Below the pieces are notes generated by a model. It saw only the letters and a program-made list of their open reading frames with translations, did not search any database and was not told the origin of the DNA. This document shows, one piece after another, positions 1 through 11,734 of a DNA stretch of 21,962 nucleotides. The DNA is from Echinococcus granulosus (lineage: Eukaryota > Platyhelminthes > Cestoda > Cyclophyllidea > Taeniidae): NCBI RefSeq assembly GCF_000524195.1, contig NW_020170448.1:1-21962 (forward strand), in the 5' to 3' direction. The position numbers and the translations under genes were made by a program. Within the stretch, counting starts at the first letter, position 1. Every line of letters starts with the position of its first letter.

Positions 1-934
1 AGAGTGGGTGTGTGTTTGCGGAATGTCATTGTGGCCATATGTCCAAGTTAAAACCTGTAATCTATTGACCTCTGTCCTGCCGACTTTGTAGTATTTCACA
101 ATTTCTTGATGTCTAGTTTCATCACAAATCTGGGCTTACTTTCTTCCCCCTACTTTCAAGTGTAAATCTTCTAATTGACCATTTTCGTTTTCGACTTGAG
201 GTATGAGGTCTTGTTTTGTTTTGTAAGGCTAAGAACCGTTCTTTTTCAGGGAGAAGTTTATCCCCTAATTTATTGAGTAGATTAAACTCAGCTATAATTG
301 TTGCTTGATCTCCACCGAGTGAACAGTCAAGTAGCGACTAGGCGCATGCATTTCACATATCCCACAAGTTACAGCAGAATATTGCAACAAGGTATACCAA
401 AAACCGCATACTTCATTTCAATCACTTGGTAGTCAGGTTATCGTGCAAGCAGTCACATGTGTGAAATCCTTTTGGTAGTAGCAGAATGTATCTGCCCACG
501 TGCAGTTATTTACTGACTTTCCTCCTTGCTGTTAGAGAAGGACTACTTGATGTGCCTCTACTGTGATTCCCATCTCTTCATCTCCACTTAGGCTACAGAC
601 TGACCGTGTGGAAGATGAAATAGAGTTAAAGAATAAGCACTTAGAAGTGAATTTCTCTTCTTTTGCACTAGATTCCAGGTTATAAGACATTATTGGTGAC
701 CCTGAATGTGAATTGAGGCGAGGTGTTCACTTCAGATCTGATAGCCGCATCACGGTTTTAGTGATGCTAGAGGTGATTAAGCGGACATTAAATCAAACTT
801 CTAGTTTGCAGTTAAGCTTCAAGAGCGCAAAGGAATGAGTCTCTCACTCTCTTGGTGATTAAGCATTAAGTAGGCAGTAGTTTAGCTTCACCGTTTCAGT
901 TATTTAGTTACTGAGGGGGAATGTGGTGTTGCAG
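1..934 (+). other. Intron sequence upstream of the first visible TBC exon
   Basis: No coding exon is recognisable here. The TBC gene must continue upstream, because the first visible exon begins with an acceptor in mid-domain. I looked for the preceding exon, which should end in the YCQ motif before a donor, and did not find it, so this intron extends beyond the window edge. The only structure noted is a 7-bp perfect hairpin at 747-767. Confidence 0.7.
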
Positions 935-1113
935 GGCCTCAACTACGTTGCAGCGACGCTCCTACTAGCAACGCAAGGCGTGCCGGAGGCCGAGGCGGAG
1001 GAGCGAGCCTTCTGGTTGCTTTATGCATTGTCTCACCACATTGTACCCAACTACTACTCTGACAGTATGGTCGATGTCCGTGTTGACTGTCTCGTCTTTG
1101 AGGAACTGCTCAA
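935..1113 (+). CDS. GRTP1: TBC protein, first exon in window
   Basis: The acceptor is gtgttgcag at 926-934 and the donor is AA|gtaagt at 1114. The exon starts in phase 0 with GLNYVAAT and ends two bases into a Lys codon. It encodes 59 full codons with the conserved FWLL and PNYY motifs of the TBC fold. It must be internal, because no start codon precedes it and the frame enters through the acceptor; the ATG at 923 lies inside the intron. The insert PEAEAEER before AFWLL is longer than the corresponding loop in human GRTP1. Confidence 0.92.
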
Positions 1114-4100
1114 GTAAGTTTTCCTCCTACTATTTTGCCTCGGGAAAACGAATGACTCATACTACATCTATTTTAACAAACACCCAGAACAGTAATGTGT
1201 TTTTATCACTTTTTACATGATAATTATGCGTACTTGCAAAAGCAAACTGCAGCTGACGGCTTTGAATGCGTTTATTGAAAGAGTTTGAATGCCTAGTACC
1301 GCTCCATTACCCCCCATTAAGACCACCTTCACTAAGGGCTTCGCGGTGCTTGCAAAGGACTTTAAAAAAGAACTTGAACCCTCTTCTCCACTTTGTCGGA
1401 CGGAAGATCAGTTTAACCGTGTTTAACTCAAAAAATTCGCATCTCCCTAGGGCAAGGTAGCGTTTCTATAAATATCGCAGTCACGATTCGTGCCAAACTT
1501 ACTGAAGCGAAAGAGCTACTTCTATGCGGGCTGGGCAGGTTTCGAAAACTTCCTTTCCCTTTTACTGGCTTCAGCAAAATGGTACTAAGTTTTTAAAGAA
1601 GGAATGAAGGAAAATAGGGAGGAAAACTTTTTATTTAGGAATCTCGTCTTCGCTTTTTGCCTTAGTGGGCTTGATCTTTACCTCAAAATGTATTTAAATG
1701 CTCAAAAGTTGACGTTTTCCATTTTCTTCACCTTTCTTGAATCAAATGCCGCAAAAAAACTCATTTCGCTTATACAAGCAAAAAATTATCAAATTTGGCT
1801 AACCGGAGCCTGGGGAAACTATCCACCAATATAATTAAACTACTCTCTGGGAATTGGTCAGAAAAAAAACCTCTTTCCCCTCAGTCCAGAAGTATCCTAC
1901 ATCAACTTGTTGTTGGCTTAAACTCGACCAATCCACTGGACTTTAAAATGAGTTACAAATATATCGTATTATTCCGATTGAAAAGTTTTAAGGCCTGCTC
2001 TTCCAACCAATTACTTTTTCCCATTGTGGCTGGCAAATCCCACCCCCTCCCCCTTCTTCTCCGCTGATGATTTCCTTTGCCATAAAATCACTTCACCACA
2101 TTATTATAAATGCTAATCCACTTGCTTGACACTCTTCTTTGTTTCGCTATTATTTTCATCTGAGATTTTATCGAGGTTCAAATTTCACATGTGGTATGCC
2201 CTCTCCTTATGTTTTAATCGTGTGAATTTCCTCGCATGGTGCACTGATACCGGACTTGTTTCCTGTTTTTAAGGAGTCTACTCTAAAAAGTGAGGGTCAA
2301 GTTTACTCGTGTCAGTCGTGTTTGCTAGATTTCATTCAAAGTAGCTTAGGCCAGTTTATAGTGATACAATCATCGTACATTGCCTTTGTATAACTGTCCT
2401 TGGTGCGAATTATGGGTTTCTATTGCAACGAAGTGATCTAATCTGCCGCCTCGAATGTTCACAGAATTGGAGACTCCCATGTTTGTGTTATGCACACCTC
2501 CTCTACTTATGGGGAAAGTGAAAGCCGTTTTAAGCACTCCGTTTTATCCTGCTGTCAACTTCAGTAAAACAAAAGCTGCCACTTTCTAGCCTCATAGACT
2601 ATACAATATAAAAATTAATTGTTGAATTTTAAGCAACATGTTTGATAACTTTTTGTAGGACAGTAGGATGCATTTTGCTTGAAGTTGTGGCTGAGTTACT
2701 TTTTACCTGGGAATTGTATCACTTGCAAATCTTTCAAAATTTGGCTTTACAGTTGCGGAAATTCTGCATTTATTTCGGCAAATAAGGAGGAGTTCATAAT
2801 CCACCTCAATTGCTTGTCGCAAACTGATGAAAATTCTACAGGAAAGTTGGGTGTCGCGTATGTGTGACGATGCCGCAAATATTGGTAATCCGTGTTTTAA
2901 GTAAGAAGAGTTACTGAACTTAATTGCTAAGCTTGATATACTCGTGAAATCCAACTGAGAGTATGCAAAAGGAATTACCTCCCTCCCTCCCTTCTCTTCC
3001 CTTCCCTCTCCCTCAAAGAAAGTCTCGTTAACTCTACAAATGGTGATTTCTTGTTTTAAATTAAATCCCACACCCATTGGAGTAGGCTTTATGAATTGCC
3101 TATGGGCTTTAAGATTCAACTGAAATAAACCTTTCCACTTTACCACCTAAAGTGCCTACATATCGACGTGAAAACCGCTCCTTTTTGACTCTGATACATG
3201 TATGTGTATTGTTCATTCTCTTCTGCAAAAAGTACCACATAAGTTTACCAGATCGTGGAAAAAGTTAAACTTGACAAATTATATTCTCAATCTCAAATAA
3301 TTGTTCGCCACCGGATTCGGGCATTAGGATGACTGTATTACATTAGTGGCTTAAATTATTATAAGGCCTTAACCTACCTATTCAATAGCCGTAACAGTTA
3401 TTGAAATTCCTGATATGGTGCATATTAATGCTTTATGAGGCGGTGATGTGGTGTGATACTCTCTATTGCTTCTTTTCGGCTGTGCCTGGAAAATGTGATC
3501 CCAGTTTACCTTGATTTTACAGCTCTAGAAATTTCTCCTGTTTGTTACATGGCATTTAGAACGCATAGCTCCGATTCAAATGCTTTGAACAAATGATTTG
3601 GTTCTGGTGATGAACCACGTAAATTTGCATGACACATTTTTAGGCGCGCCTCTACCTTTGATAAGAATGAGTAATTACGTGCTTCGGTGACCTGGAATAA
3701 ACTGGGATTGACGAGTAGTGTAACGCCCCAAGACTTTCCTGAAGACGAAAGAATATATAATACGCTGGAAAAATATATATTCAAGATATAAGAGGACTTT
3801 GGGCTACTGGAATGGCCAGGAGGTCAGCCTATCTGGCATTAGCCGGAACACCCAAGTGACCCCTTCACCAAAACTGATAGTTAAGCAAACAATTGGGGTA
3901 TTATATAGTTCCTCCTCTCTTTTAAGCGTCGTTCTTGGCGCTCCCTTGCTATAAGGAAACGCCCATGACCCAGCTGCGCGAGTCATCAAATTTTCATTTA
4001 CCTGAGGAGATACTTGACTGCATCGTTGCAGATCCCTCTCGCAATTCAACTGGATCTACAGTTTCCTCCTGTTTGGAATTAGATTCGGGGGCGGAGAAAT

Positions 4101-7100
4101 ATGCTGGCTTTCATGCATGTCCATAGCTAATCGTAAGAACAGTGGCCCAAAAGGCGAGTCATGTAACAAAGGACGGGATTTAAGGTAGTTCCGTGGGAGT
4201 AGAATTTTGCTTCTATTCCTCCTTGCTACCTTGTTCTCACTTCTGAGCTATCTAGGCACATCTATCTGGGTTCTCTTCAGCTGGTAGAGAAGTGGAGGTA
4301 GCGCGCTTTTGCATATTTGGTATCTTTATGCAGGTACGGCAGACAGCTCCGTAATCGAACTTTTTGCGATGGTTCACGGCCAGTGTAGTTCCCGTTATTA
4401 ATAGCTTTCCTGCAGAACGCGGATCGGGGTAGTTGCCCAAGGTAGATGTCATTCTCAGCCCTTCTCTTATGGGTTGTCACCAATCATTCTACCCACAGAA
4501 TGTGCCTTTCGTCCACCTCGCTAAGTTTTATTGCCCAGTAGTGGAGATCAGGATAGAGGTCTCTTACAATCGCTTTCGCTTGGCGTTGCAACCAATGTAG
4601 CACCCCGAGACTTCTCTATAGACGAAAGAGGACATAATACTTGGGCAGAATATATAAATATTGGACATACATCAGGGCTTGGAGCTACTGGCATGGCCCA
4701 GAGACCAGCCCACTCGGCAGAGACCCAAAGTGACCCTTTACCAAAACCACGAGCTAAACGTTTAGCGTGTTAAGAGTAAGGTATATAACTTTCAATCATG
4801 TTGAAATAGTTGGTTTTCACTTACATCAACTGAAAAGGGGAAGTAGTGGAAACTACTAAACAAAAGTTTGTCATAAATCTCACTTCACGTCTTTCCTGTA
4901 CGCCATTAAAACGCGCCTTTGTAGAAGATGTTTGCCAAGAGGAAAGGGCGGGTTACTGCTTCACCCTTCAGATAATGATGCAAAATTGAAATGTTCTGGA
5001 CTGTAAGTTGGATGGAGGTGGTTGGGATAGGTTCTCTGCTTTTAAAGACGTGTGAAATCTGCATCAAGTTTGTGTTCCATTAGCAAGAGTTTGCAGATCG
5101 TACCAAATTCTGCAGTCTTGAACTGGATCTTAACTCGATCTACCTAGAAAGGGAACTTCAGTAACGCGCTAACGGATTACTTTGTCTACCTAGCTAATGA
5201 TAGGAGCAAAAGTTACCAGGGCTTCAAAATCTGTAGCTAATTATTTTTTAACGGATTCAAACTTGTAAACCTATTTTATTTTGCTTAAAGAATGAGAACA
5301 TTAACCTCTCGCTTTAGCGAATTTAAGGTGCTCGTGGGTAGCGCAGTTCAACAAAGCAGATTATTAATGAGAATATTCCTTCCAAACAACAGGGTAATTA
5401 GGGCGCTAGTTCCAACTCCCTGTAATTATGCTAAGGAGGGGAAAGCGTTCAGAATATTCTGCACCATTATCTGCGTATGTCGATTCTCCGCACACTTGTC
5501 CTCATAACCTCCATTTGTGATCTGTTATACCAAAATCACCCAGCAGTTATGATAGACATGAAAATGTCTCCACCTTCATTCAGCTGAATGCCGGGAGGAA
5601 GAGAAGAGAAATGGCGAGGAGTCATTTAACTTGTATTTCAGTGCCACTTGAAGGCAAACAAACTTGCCCATAACGACAGAGAGTGGATTCACACTTAGAG
5701 GTCAAGTTTGTGTACATAGATTTACGCTTAACGTATTTGGAGTTGGTACTTATCGAGGTTTATAAATTTCCCGTTATCATTTGGCCTTACTTTGAGCTAA
5801 TGGGATAAATGTTATTGTCCTCTTGTTTTTAGGAAGAAGGCGCCGAGTATCTACAAGACATTGAAGAATGCCCACGTGGATTGTGTTGTTCTCGCCACCA
5901 AGTGGTTTATCTGCTTATTCGCTGATGTTCTTCCCATTGAAGTAAGTCCGCATTTTCTAATTCTATTCTTTCGAGTTTCAAGTTTTTCCCTTTGTTTTAC
6001 TTGTCAACTGAGTTGGTCTATCATGCTTTCTAAACGCACGTTCACTACCAGCGTCGCATATATGTGACGTATTTGCTTCAGAGATAGTGATTTTAAATTG
6101 GAAGGGAATAAGAGCTGGAATAAGTATCTATGTAGCTGCGTTGGTAAATTTTTCATTGGAGCCGATCTTGATAGCACCAATAGTGAATCGCCTTCCGCGA
6201 GGTCAACAAGGAACAAAGTGTAACTCAAGTAATCCCATGTGCATGCGTATTGTACCACGTGGAAGCATAGTCTTATGAACTACTGTAGGGGATGCGAGGG
6301 AACGCCAAAAGGCTATCAGAAACCCAAGAGGACAATCTTTAGCATTGCAGGGCGAATTATGACCCACTCTCTAATTTATTCTCCATTTTGGCTCATTTCA
6401 GTTGATCTCTTTGATGCAAACAGTAGTTTTGGTTTATCATTTGTCAAATTTCCAACTGATTTTGGTAGACTGACTGCCAGTCGAGTGATCGCTGCAGGGC
6501 GATTGGTTTCACATTTTTAAAGACCGTGTGCTTATAAAGTTTTTGTCACGTTCCAGATACGATTCTGGGTAGTTTTCACTCCAATAACTTTAGCTCATAA
6601 CTAATCTGCCACTTATTCCATGCATTTAAAATGCATATTCAAAGTGGGCAAAGCTGCCAGGGGAAAAAATCAGGACCATTTGCTAAATCACTTCACTTGT
6701 TATGTATCTCCATCTAAAGCAAATTTTCCTATTTCTGTCTCCTGGAGGGTGGTAACTATCTCCAGGAATAATGGATATACTTCTACTCCTGGAACTATGT
6801 CTTGGAGTTATGATTTTTGCATTAATTTTCTTGAAATTCTGGCATGATATCATCACAGATAGCAGGTCTTAAACCACTCCTTTCGTTCGCGAGATTAATG
6901 CTACTTCGGATGGACAAGGGGGCAGACGGTGTCACACTTCAGCTTTCGTAATCAAGCAAATATTTGTCATTTTCGGAAAGGAAAGAGCTCAATGTTAGAG
7001 CCTCAACAGAAGTGAGGAGGATGGAACTGTTAATATTTTGGAAAAAAGTGTCCAATGTGATAGCCGGCACCTTTGATTGACATCTGCCCCCTTCCATTTT

Positions 7101-8904
7101 CCACCCACGTTTCGAGTTAAAGCACCGAGTCGCAAGAAGACAGGGGCATGACCTGGTAAGAGAACACATCGAAAGTGGCAACAAGATTGAGAAGTCTTTA
7201 GCCACTTTTTTTGGGCGGAATCAATGTAGGGATCCGAGACTTTCGGTGGCGTGACAAGGCGTACCAGTTGCAAGGTGAGTTTATTTTTTAGCTTCGAATT
7301 GGATTGAGAAGCTAAAGTCCCGGCGTGGAACAAAAACGTGCTCCCAACTACTGAACTTAGGGTCGCGATGAGCTGGAGCCTAGGTGGATCCAACCACCAA
7401 ACTTGGCTTCCGTGTGATCTGTTTGTATTCATTGGCATCCCATCGGGAATTGACTCTTTGAATATGTATTAAGATCTTCGTAATCGTTACTGTTGACTGA
7501 ATATTTTAAACGCGCTGTATCCGTGATATCAGTAATGATCATCTCCAATTTATATATTTTTACCTACAGCAAACTCTACGATAGATAAATCTAATTCCAT
7601 CCTGAGGTAATCCATGGAAGCTAGCTGTTGTATCTCATGGATGACAATCACTCCGCTATGCTCTGTAAAGGCAGTCGGCTTGAGAGACGGAATGTCGTAT
7701 ACCAAACACAATCACCGAACCTTCGTCTCGTCCTCACCATTCCCAACACAAGCAACTTAACGACCACCAAAATATGCCCTTTTCCAGAAAAAAAACGTCA
7801 ATGCTTCTACTCAGTAATGAAACAGCTTTAAGTAGTCGCTTTTTATTTGCTTTCTCTTGCAGACTGTTTTGCGAATATTTGACAGTCTATTCTACGAAGG
7901 TAATAAAATCCTCTTTCGAGCATGCATAGCTCTAGCAAAGCTACACACTCGAGAGATACTCTACTGTCAACAATTCCCCGATGTCGTGCTCACCTTCCGA
8001 GATATAACTCAGGATAAACAAACCCTCTACTGTCACGAATTCCTCAAGGTAGGCAATCCATTTCTCCACAGTCTGGTTTGTCTCAAATACACCACTCGTT
8101 TGTATACCTCACTGAGGCAAAGCAATGTAGCTTTGACGCGTTAATGCAGGCTCCTCTAGTCGTAATCTAGACATCTCCACTCACGGGGTTTGAATGAGAC
8201 AAGAATTAAATAAGTGTCATAATTCAGTTATTCGAATCAGTCATAATTTACCTAGTCGCAACCCCATAGAGTTGAGTGCGTCTGTCACGCTTCCAGGGCC
8301 AAGCATAAATATAAGTACTCTGGTGTAGAGATTAAATCCAAATACACCCCCCATCGTTGTTTTTCACTTCTCCAGTACCATAGGAGAGAGCACACAATAT
8401 ATCTCCATGATGAATGATTCCACAAAAAGCAAGTCCGCCAAGCGCTGTGGATGCGATCAACATCAGATTCCCGTTCAATCTAAGAGGAACAAATTTTAAT
8501 TTATGATGGATTAATTTCTAAACTGTCGAAATGATTCCCTAGAAATTCAGCAAAAGCATATTTCTTTTCCCATTATCAATCTCTAGGCTATGTTCACCCT
8601 CCCTGGATCTCTTTCACGGTCTCTAATCCGCAAACTCCGGGGCGAATGCCTGCAAACAGTCAAAGTCACATTGGGCGAGTTAGAAGCACAAGAACGTAAC
8701 TATCGTGAGCGAATGGCGCTGCAGAATCAACAACAACAAAAAGAAGCTCAACAGAAGGACGAGGAGCAACCAACAAACGACTCCTACAGCGAAGAGGTCG
8801 ATGACAGTGACAATGTAAATGAGATGTTGAAATCCTCACGACACACACGCGACGTGGAGTCCTCGCCATCCTTAAATGCTCCAGCAAGCCATGGCAACTT
8901 ATGA
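935..8904 (+). CDS. GRTP1: TBC-domain Rab GTPase-activating protein, GRTP1/TBC1D6-like (3' part of gene, 4 exons)
   Basis: Joined exons 935-1113, 5833-5941, 7863-8048 and 8587-8904 encode about 263 residues of the C-terminal half of a TBC (Tre-2/Bub2/Cdc16) domain protein. TBC proteins speed GTP hydrolysis by Rab GTPases on membranes. Landmarks in order are GLNYVAATLLL, RAFWLLYALSHHIVPNYYS, KWFICLFADVLPIE, TVLRIFDSLFYEGNKILFR and FTLPGSLSRSLIRKLRGEC. This order and spacing match GRTP1 (human WFICLFVDILPVETVLRIWD, then FSEPGSLS) better than TBC1D2. All junctions are GT..AG and keep the frame. The first visible exon opens directly after the expected YCQ motif, so the Arg and Gln fingers are upstream of the window. 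The C-terminus runs about 80 residues past the TBC domain in Gln/Glu/Ser-rich sequence, longer than in human GRTP1. Family assignment is strong; orthology versus close paralogy was not tested. Confidence 0.92.
2978..3014 (+). repeat. Pure polypyrimidine tract in intron
   Basis: There are 37 consecutive C/T bases based on CCCT and CTTCC units. It is simple-sequence DNA and not close enough to a splice acceptor to be the tract of a known exon. Confidence 0.85.
3719..3892 (+). repeat. Dispersed repeat family, copy A
   Basis: It begins TGTAACGCCCCAAGACTTTC and shares the blocks CCTGAAGACGAAAGA, a TATA-rich core (AATATATATTC), GGGCTACTGG, AATGGCCAGGAGGTCAGCC, AAGTGACCCCTTCACCAAAA and GTTAAGCAAACAA with copies B, C and D. 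Start TGTA and about 175-nt length would suit a solo LTR or TRIM-like element, but ends and target-site duplications could not be fixed. The copies are diverged, so the family is old or fast-decaying. Confidence 0.75.
4596..4770 (+). repeat. Dispersed repeat family, copy B
   Basis: It begins TGTAGCACCCCGAGACTTCT and continues with AGACGAAAGAGGACATAATA, CTTGGGCAGAATATATAAAT, GGAGCTACTGGCATGGCCCA, ACCAGCCCACTCGGC and AAAGTGACCCTTTACCAAAA. It lies about 700 nt downstream of copy A in the same orientation. It lacks the GCCGGA block between the GGCCAGCCC and GTGACCCC segments that copies A and D keep. Confidence 0.78.
5833..5941 (+). CDS. GRTP1: TBC protein, second exon in window
   Basis: The acceptor is ttgtttttag and the donor is GAA|gtaagt at 5942. 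The first G completes the split Lys codon (AA|G) from 1112-1113. It encodes KKAPSIYKTLKNAHVDC, then the diagnostic KWFICLFADVLPIE, the hydrophobic helix of the C-lobe of TBC domains. The exon ends in phase 0. Confidence 0.92.
5942..7862 (+). other. Intron (1921 nt) of the TBC gene
   Basis: It starts gtaagt and ends ctcttgcag. It contains no recognised gene. A 147-codon ATG-initiated open frame lies on the minus strand at 6995-7438; it has no domain I recognise and is treated as a finding rather than a gene. Confidence 0.8.
7863..8048 (+). CDS. GRTP1: TBC protein, third exon in window
   Basis: The acceptor is tttctcttgcag and the donor is AAG|gtaggc at 8049. It contains 62 codons, phase 0 at both ends. 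TVLRIFDSLFYEGNKILFR is the strongly conserved end of the TBC core (R-[IV]-[WF]-D-x-[LF]-F-x-E-G). The following LAKLHTREIL and YCHEFLK match the GRTP1 C-lobe helices. The usual Trp of RIWD is Phe here. Confidence 0.93.
8049..8586 (+). other. Intron (538 nt) of the TBC gene
   Basis: It starts gtaggc and ends atctctag. It is AT-rich, and I see nothing in it beyond splice signals. Confidence 0.8.
8587..8904 (+). CDS. GRTP1: TBC protein, last coding exon with Gln/Glu-rich tail
   Basis: The acceptor is caatctctag and the stop is TGA at 8902-8904. It encodes 105 residues. AMFTLPGSLSRSLIRKLRGEC closes the GRTP1-type region. It is followed by a predicted coiled-coil or disordered tail (TLGELEAQERNYRERMALQN, then a Gln run with Lys/Glu, then acidic Ser-rich sequence). 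The tail is beyond the end of human GRTP1 and looks lineage-specific. Confidence 0.9.
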   Translation, partial: AMFTLPGSLSRSLIRKLRGECLQTVKVTLGELEAQERNYRERMALQNQQQQKEAQQKDEEQPTNDSYSEEVDDSDNVNEMLKSSRHTRDVESSPSLNAPASHGNL

Positions 8905-8994
8905 AATGACTTTCTTCTAATCATTTGCTTTTTCTTTGATGTTTCCCATTACAGTGTAAAAACGCCCTCCTCCCTACTTGAAGCTCTTTTGAAC

Positions 8995-9000
8995 TTTATT
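8995..9000 (-). terminator. Candidate poly(A) signal of WDR5 (AATAAA)
   Basis: TTTATT on the plus strand reads AATAAA on the WDR5 strand, 265 nt past its stop. It is the canonical hexamer in the right direction. If used, the WDR5 mRNA would end about 60 to 90 nt short of the TBC stop and inside the opposing 3' UTR. Confidence 0.45.
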
Positions 9001-9058
9001 TTGATTAGGTTCACTGCCGTCCACTCGAAATTAACTGTGGTTATTGAGGTTTCATTCC

Positions 9059-9064
9059 AATATA
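9059..9064 (+). terminator. Candidate poly(A) signal of the TBC gene (AATATA)
   Basis: AATATA, a known weaker variant of AATAAA, lies 155 nt after the stop codon. No canonical AATAAA was seen on the plus strand between the two genes. Transcript data would be needed to confirm use. Confidence 0.35.
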
Positions 9065-9264
9065 AAAGGTGTTAAAGTTCTTTGTTTATGCCTACTTGCA
9101 TCTTCAATGAATTTAAAGTTAACATTACAAGACTGTAAGTACAAAACATGACAAATCTGGTCTGTAAACATCTTAGGAATGCCTCAACCGACTTGGGTGG
9201 GTCAAGTCGAACATAAGTACAGAAATACACCAAAAACGAGCATAAACACCTAAGGAGCGTTATT

Positions 9265-10549
<1,285 letters not shown>

Positions 10550-10552
10550 CTG
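10550..10552 (-). promoter_or_regulatory. 3' splice acceptor of unknown partner (cis first exon or spliced-leader trans-splice site)
   Basis: CAG directly precedes the phase-0 GAG of WDR5, with a T-rich stretch (ttttaattatcag) before it. No matching ATG-containing first exon with a phase-0 donor was found nearby. In flatworms many genes receive a spliced leader at such sites. Which kind of splice is used here is inference. Confidence 0.5.
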
Positions 10553-11550
10553 ATAATTAAAATTTTATGAAATACACAACCCATTGGTTCTCAAATAAGT
10601 GAAGATGTAAGCAGGGAAAATAGCAAACTAAAATAACTATATGATAAATGGTGAGCAGAGGAGAGCGGATGCTTAGATACAAAAGTAAGGTGAAGGGAGA
10701 GCAAAAACGCCAAACATTGGGAAGGTTGTCAGCATTTTCTTCTAAATTATAAGAAATGCATAACTTTACGAATACCTTTAAGAGGGGTGTGGTTATAAGC
10801 AAGTCGTCTTCGTGAAAGTTGAAACAAGCATATCATAATATACAATGCACAAACGCCACATAATCGGTAGTAGCTACGGAGTTATACCATAGTGATATGA
10901 AAGGCGTATCAAAATCGTCATAAACAGAGGGGAAAATCTGAATAGCGAGATAAAACGGTTTGGGTAGAAAAACTTGGTAGCGAAAAATTTAATTAGATAG
11001 ACAATAGTTCCCCGAGACACCCAATTTGCTAGAGCCGCGTAAATAATAGGCACAAGCACAGCTGCATCACGGGTAGACAATAAAATTATATCCAATGTAC
11101 ATGGACTAAAAGTGCATGCCGGTTAGATGAATTAAGAAACTAAAAATAGAACACCTTAGTACCATTGGTTGATTTATTATTGTTAACAAAATTCAAGGGT
11201 AGTACGTAAGTAAAACAAATTTATAAAACAAATAAAATGTCACAAATTTATACATATCTTCAAGCCCCCCCCCTAGATTTAATATTATTAAAGGTAGTGG
11301 CATTAACTCGATCCACACAGTTGTCACTGAGCAACAACGCAAATCAAACTTCAATAATCTTATCCTGTTACGCATAATTCCCAATTCTCTAAAATGCTCT
11401 ACCTTAAACAAAATTTTTTGCCATATAAACTTCATTTTAACAGTTACGGTAAGTGGGCTTTTGTATGTCTTCGTGAGGTTATTTTGGTTAGTCATCGTTT
11501 TAATTAAGTTGACTAAAGACAATTTTTCAAGGCTTTATATAAGGTATCAT

Positions 11551-11734
11551 TGTAGCGTCCCGAGACTCCCTGAAGACGAAAGAAGACAAAATACTCGGGC
11601 AGAATATATATATTCAGCACGGAGAAGGTGTCTGAGCTATTGGCATAACCCAAAAGGCCAGCCCACCCAGCGAGGTACAAGGGGGCTACTTCGAAGTACA
11701 AAAGTGGCGCCTCACCAGAACCGAGGGATAAACC
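11551..11734 (+). repeat. Dispersed repeat family, copy C
   Basis: It begins TGTAGCGTCCCGAGACTCCC, then TGAAGACGAAAGAAGACAAA, CTCGGGCAGAATATATATATTC in two overlapping blocks, GAGCTATTGGCATAACCC, AAGGCCAGCCCACCC and CTCACCAGAACCGAG. This copy shows an intact CCCGAG/CTCGGG inverted repeat (11559-11564 with 11594-11599) and a 14-nt TATA palindrome at 11602-11615. It lies about 1 kb upstream of the WDR5 coding start. Confidence 0.78.

Larger units (their letters stand above)
1114..5832 (+). other. Large intron (4719 nt) of the TBC gene
   Basis: The intron is bounded by gtaagt at 1114 and tttttag at 5826-5832. It contains two copies of the dispersed repeat (3719-3892 and 4596-4770) and a 37-nt pure pyrimidine run at 2978-3014. 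No convincing nested gene was found; the open frames inside lack recognisable domains. Confidence 0.8.
8905..9264. other. Convergent intergenic region with the 3' UTRs of both genes
   Basis: The 360 nt lie between the TGA of the TBC gene and the TAA of WDR5 on the opposite strand. It contains candidate poly(A) signals for each strand and no coding sequence. It is AT-rich and open in no conserved frame. Confidence 0.8.

Noticed and set aside
2703..3146. 147-codon minus-strand open frame in the large TBC intron
   Set aside because: It starts at GTG, and its Gly/Glu-rich middle is the pyrimidine run read backwards; no domain is recognisable and one or two such frames are expected by chance.
8666..8887. 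Minus-strand open frame opposite the last TBC exon
   Set aside because: It is the antisense shadow of a confidently coding exon.
10776..10802. Possible WDR5 first exon reading (T)TG-LLITTPLLK with donor AAG|gtattc in phase 0
   Set aside because: It would begin with TTG rather than ATG and no in-frame ATG exists before the upstream stop; an ATG in the neighbouring frame gives the wrong phase for the chosen WDR5 N-terminus.
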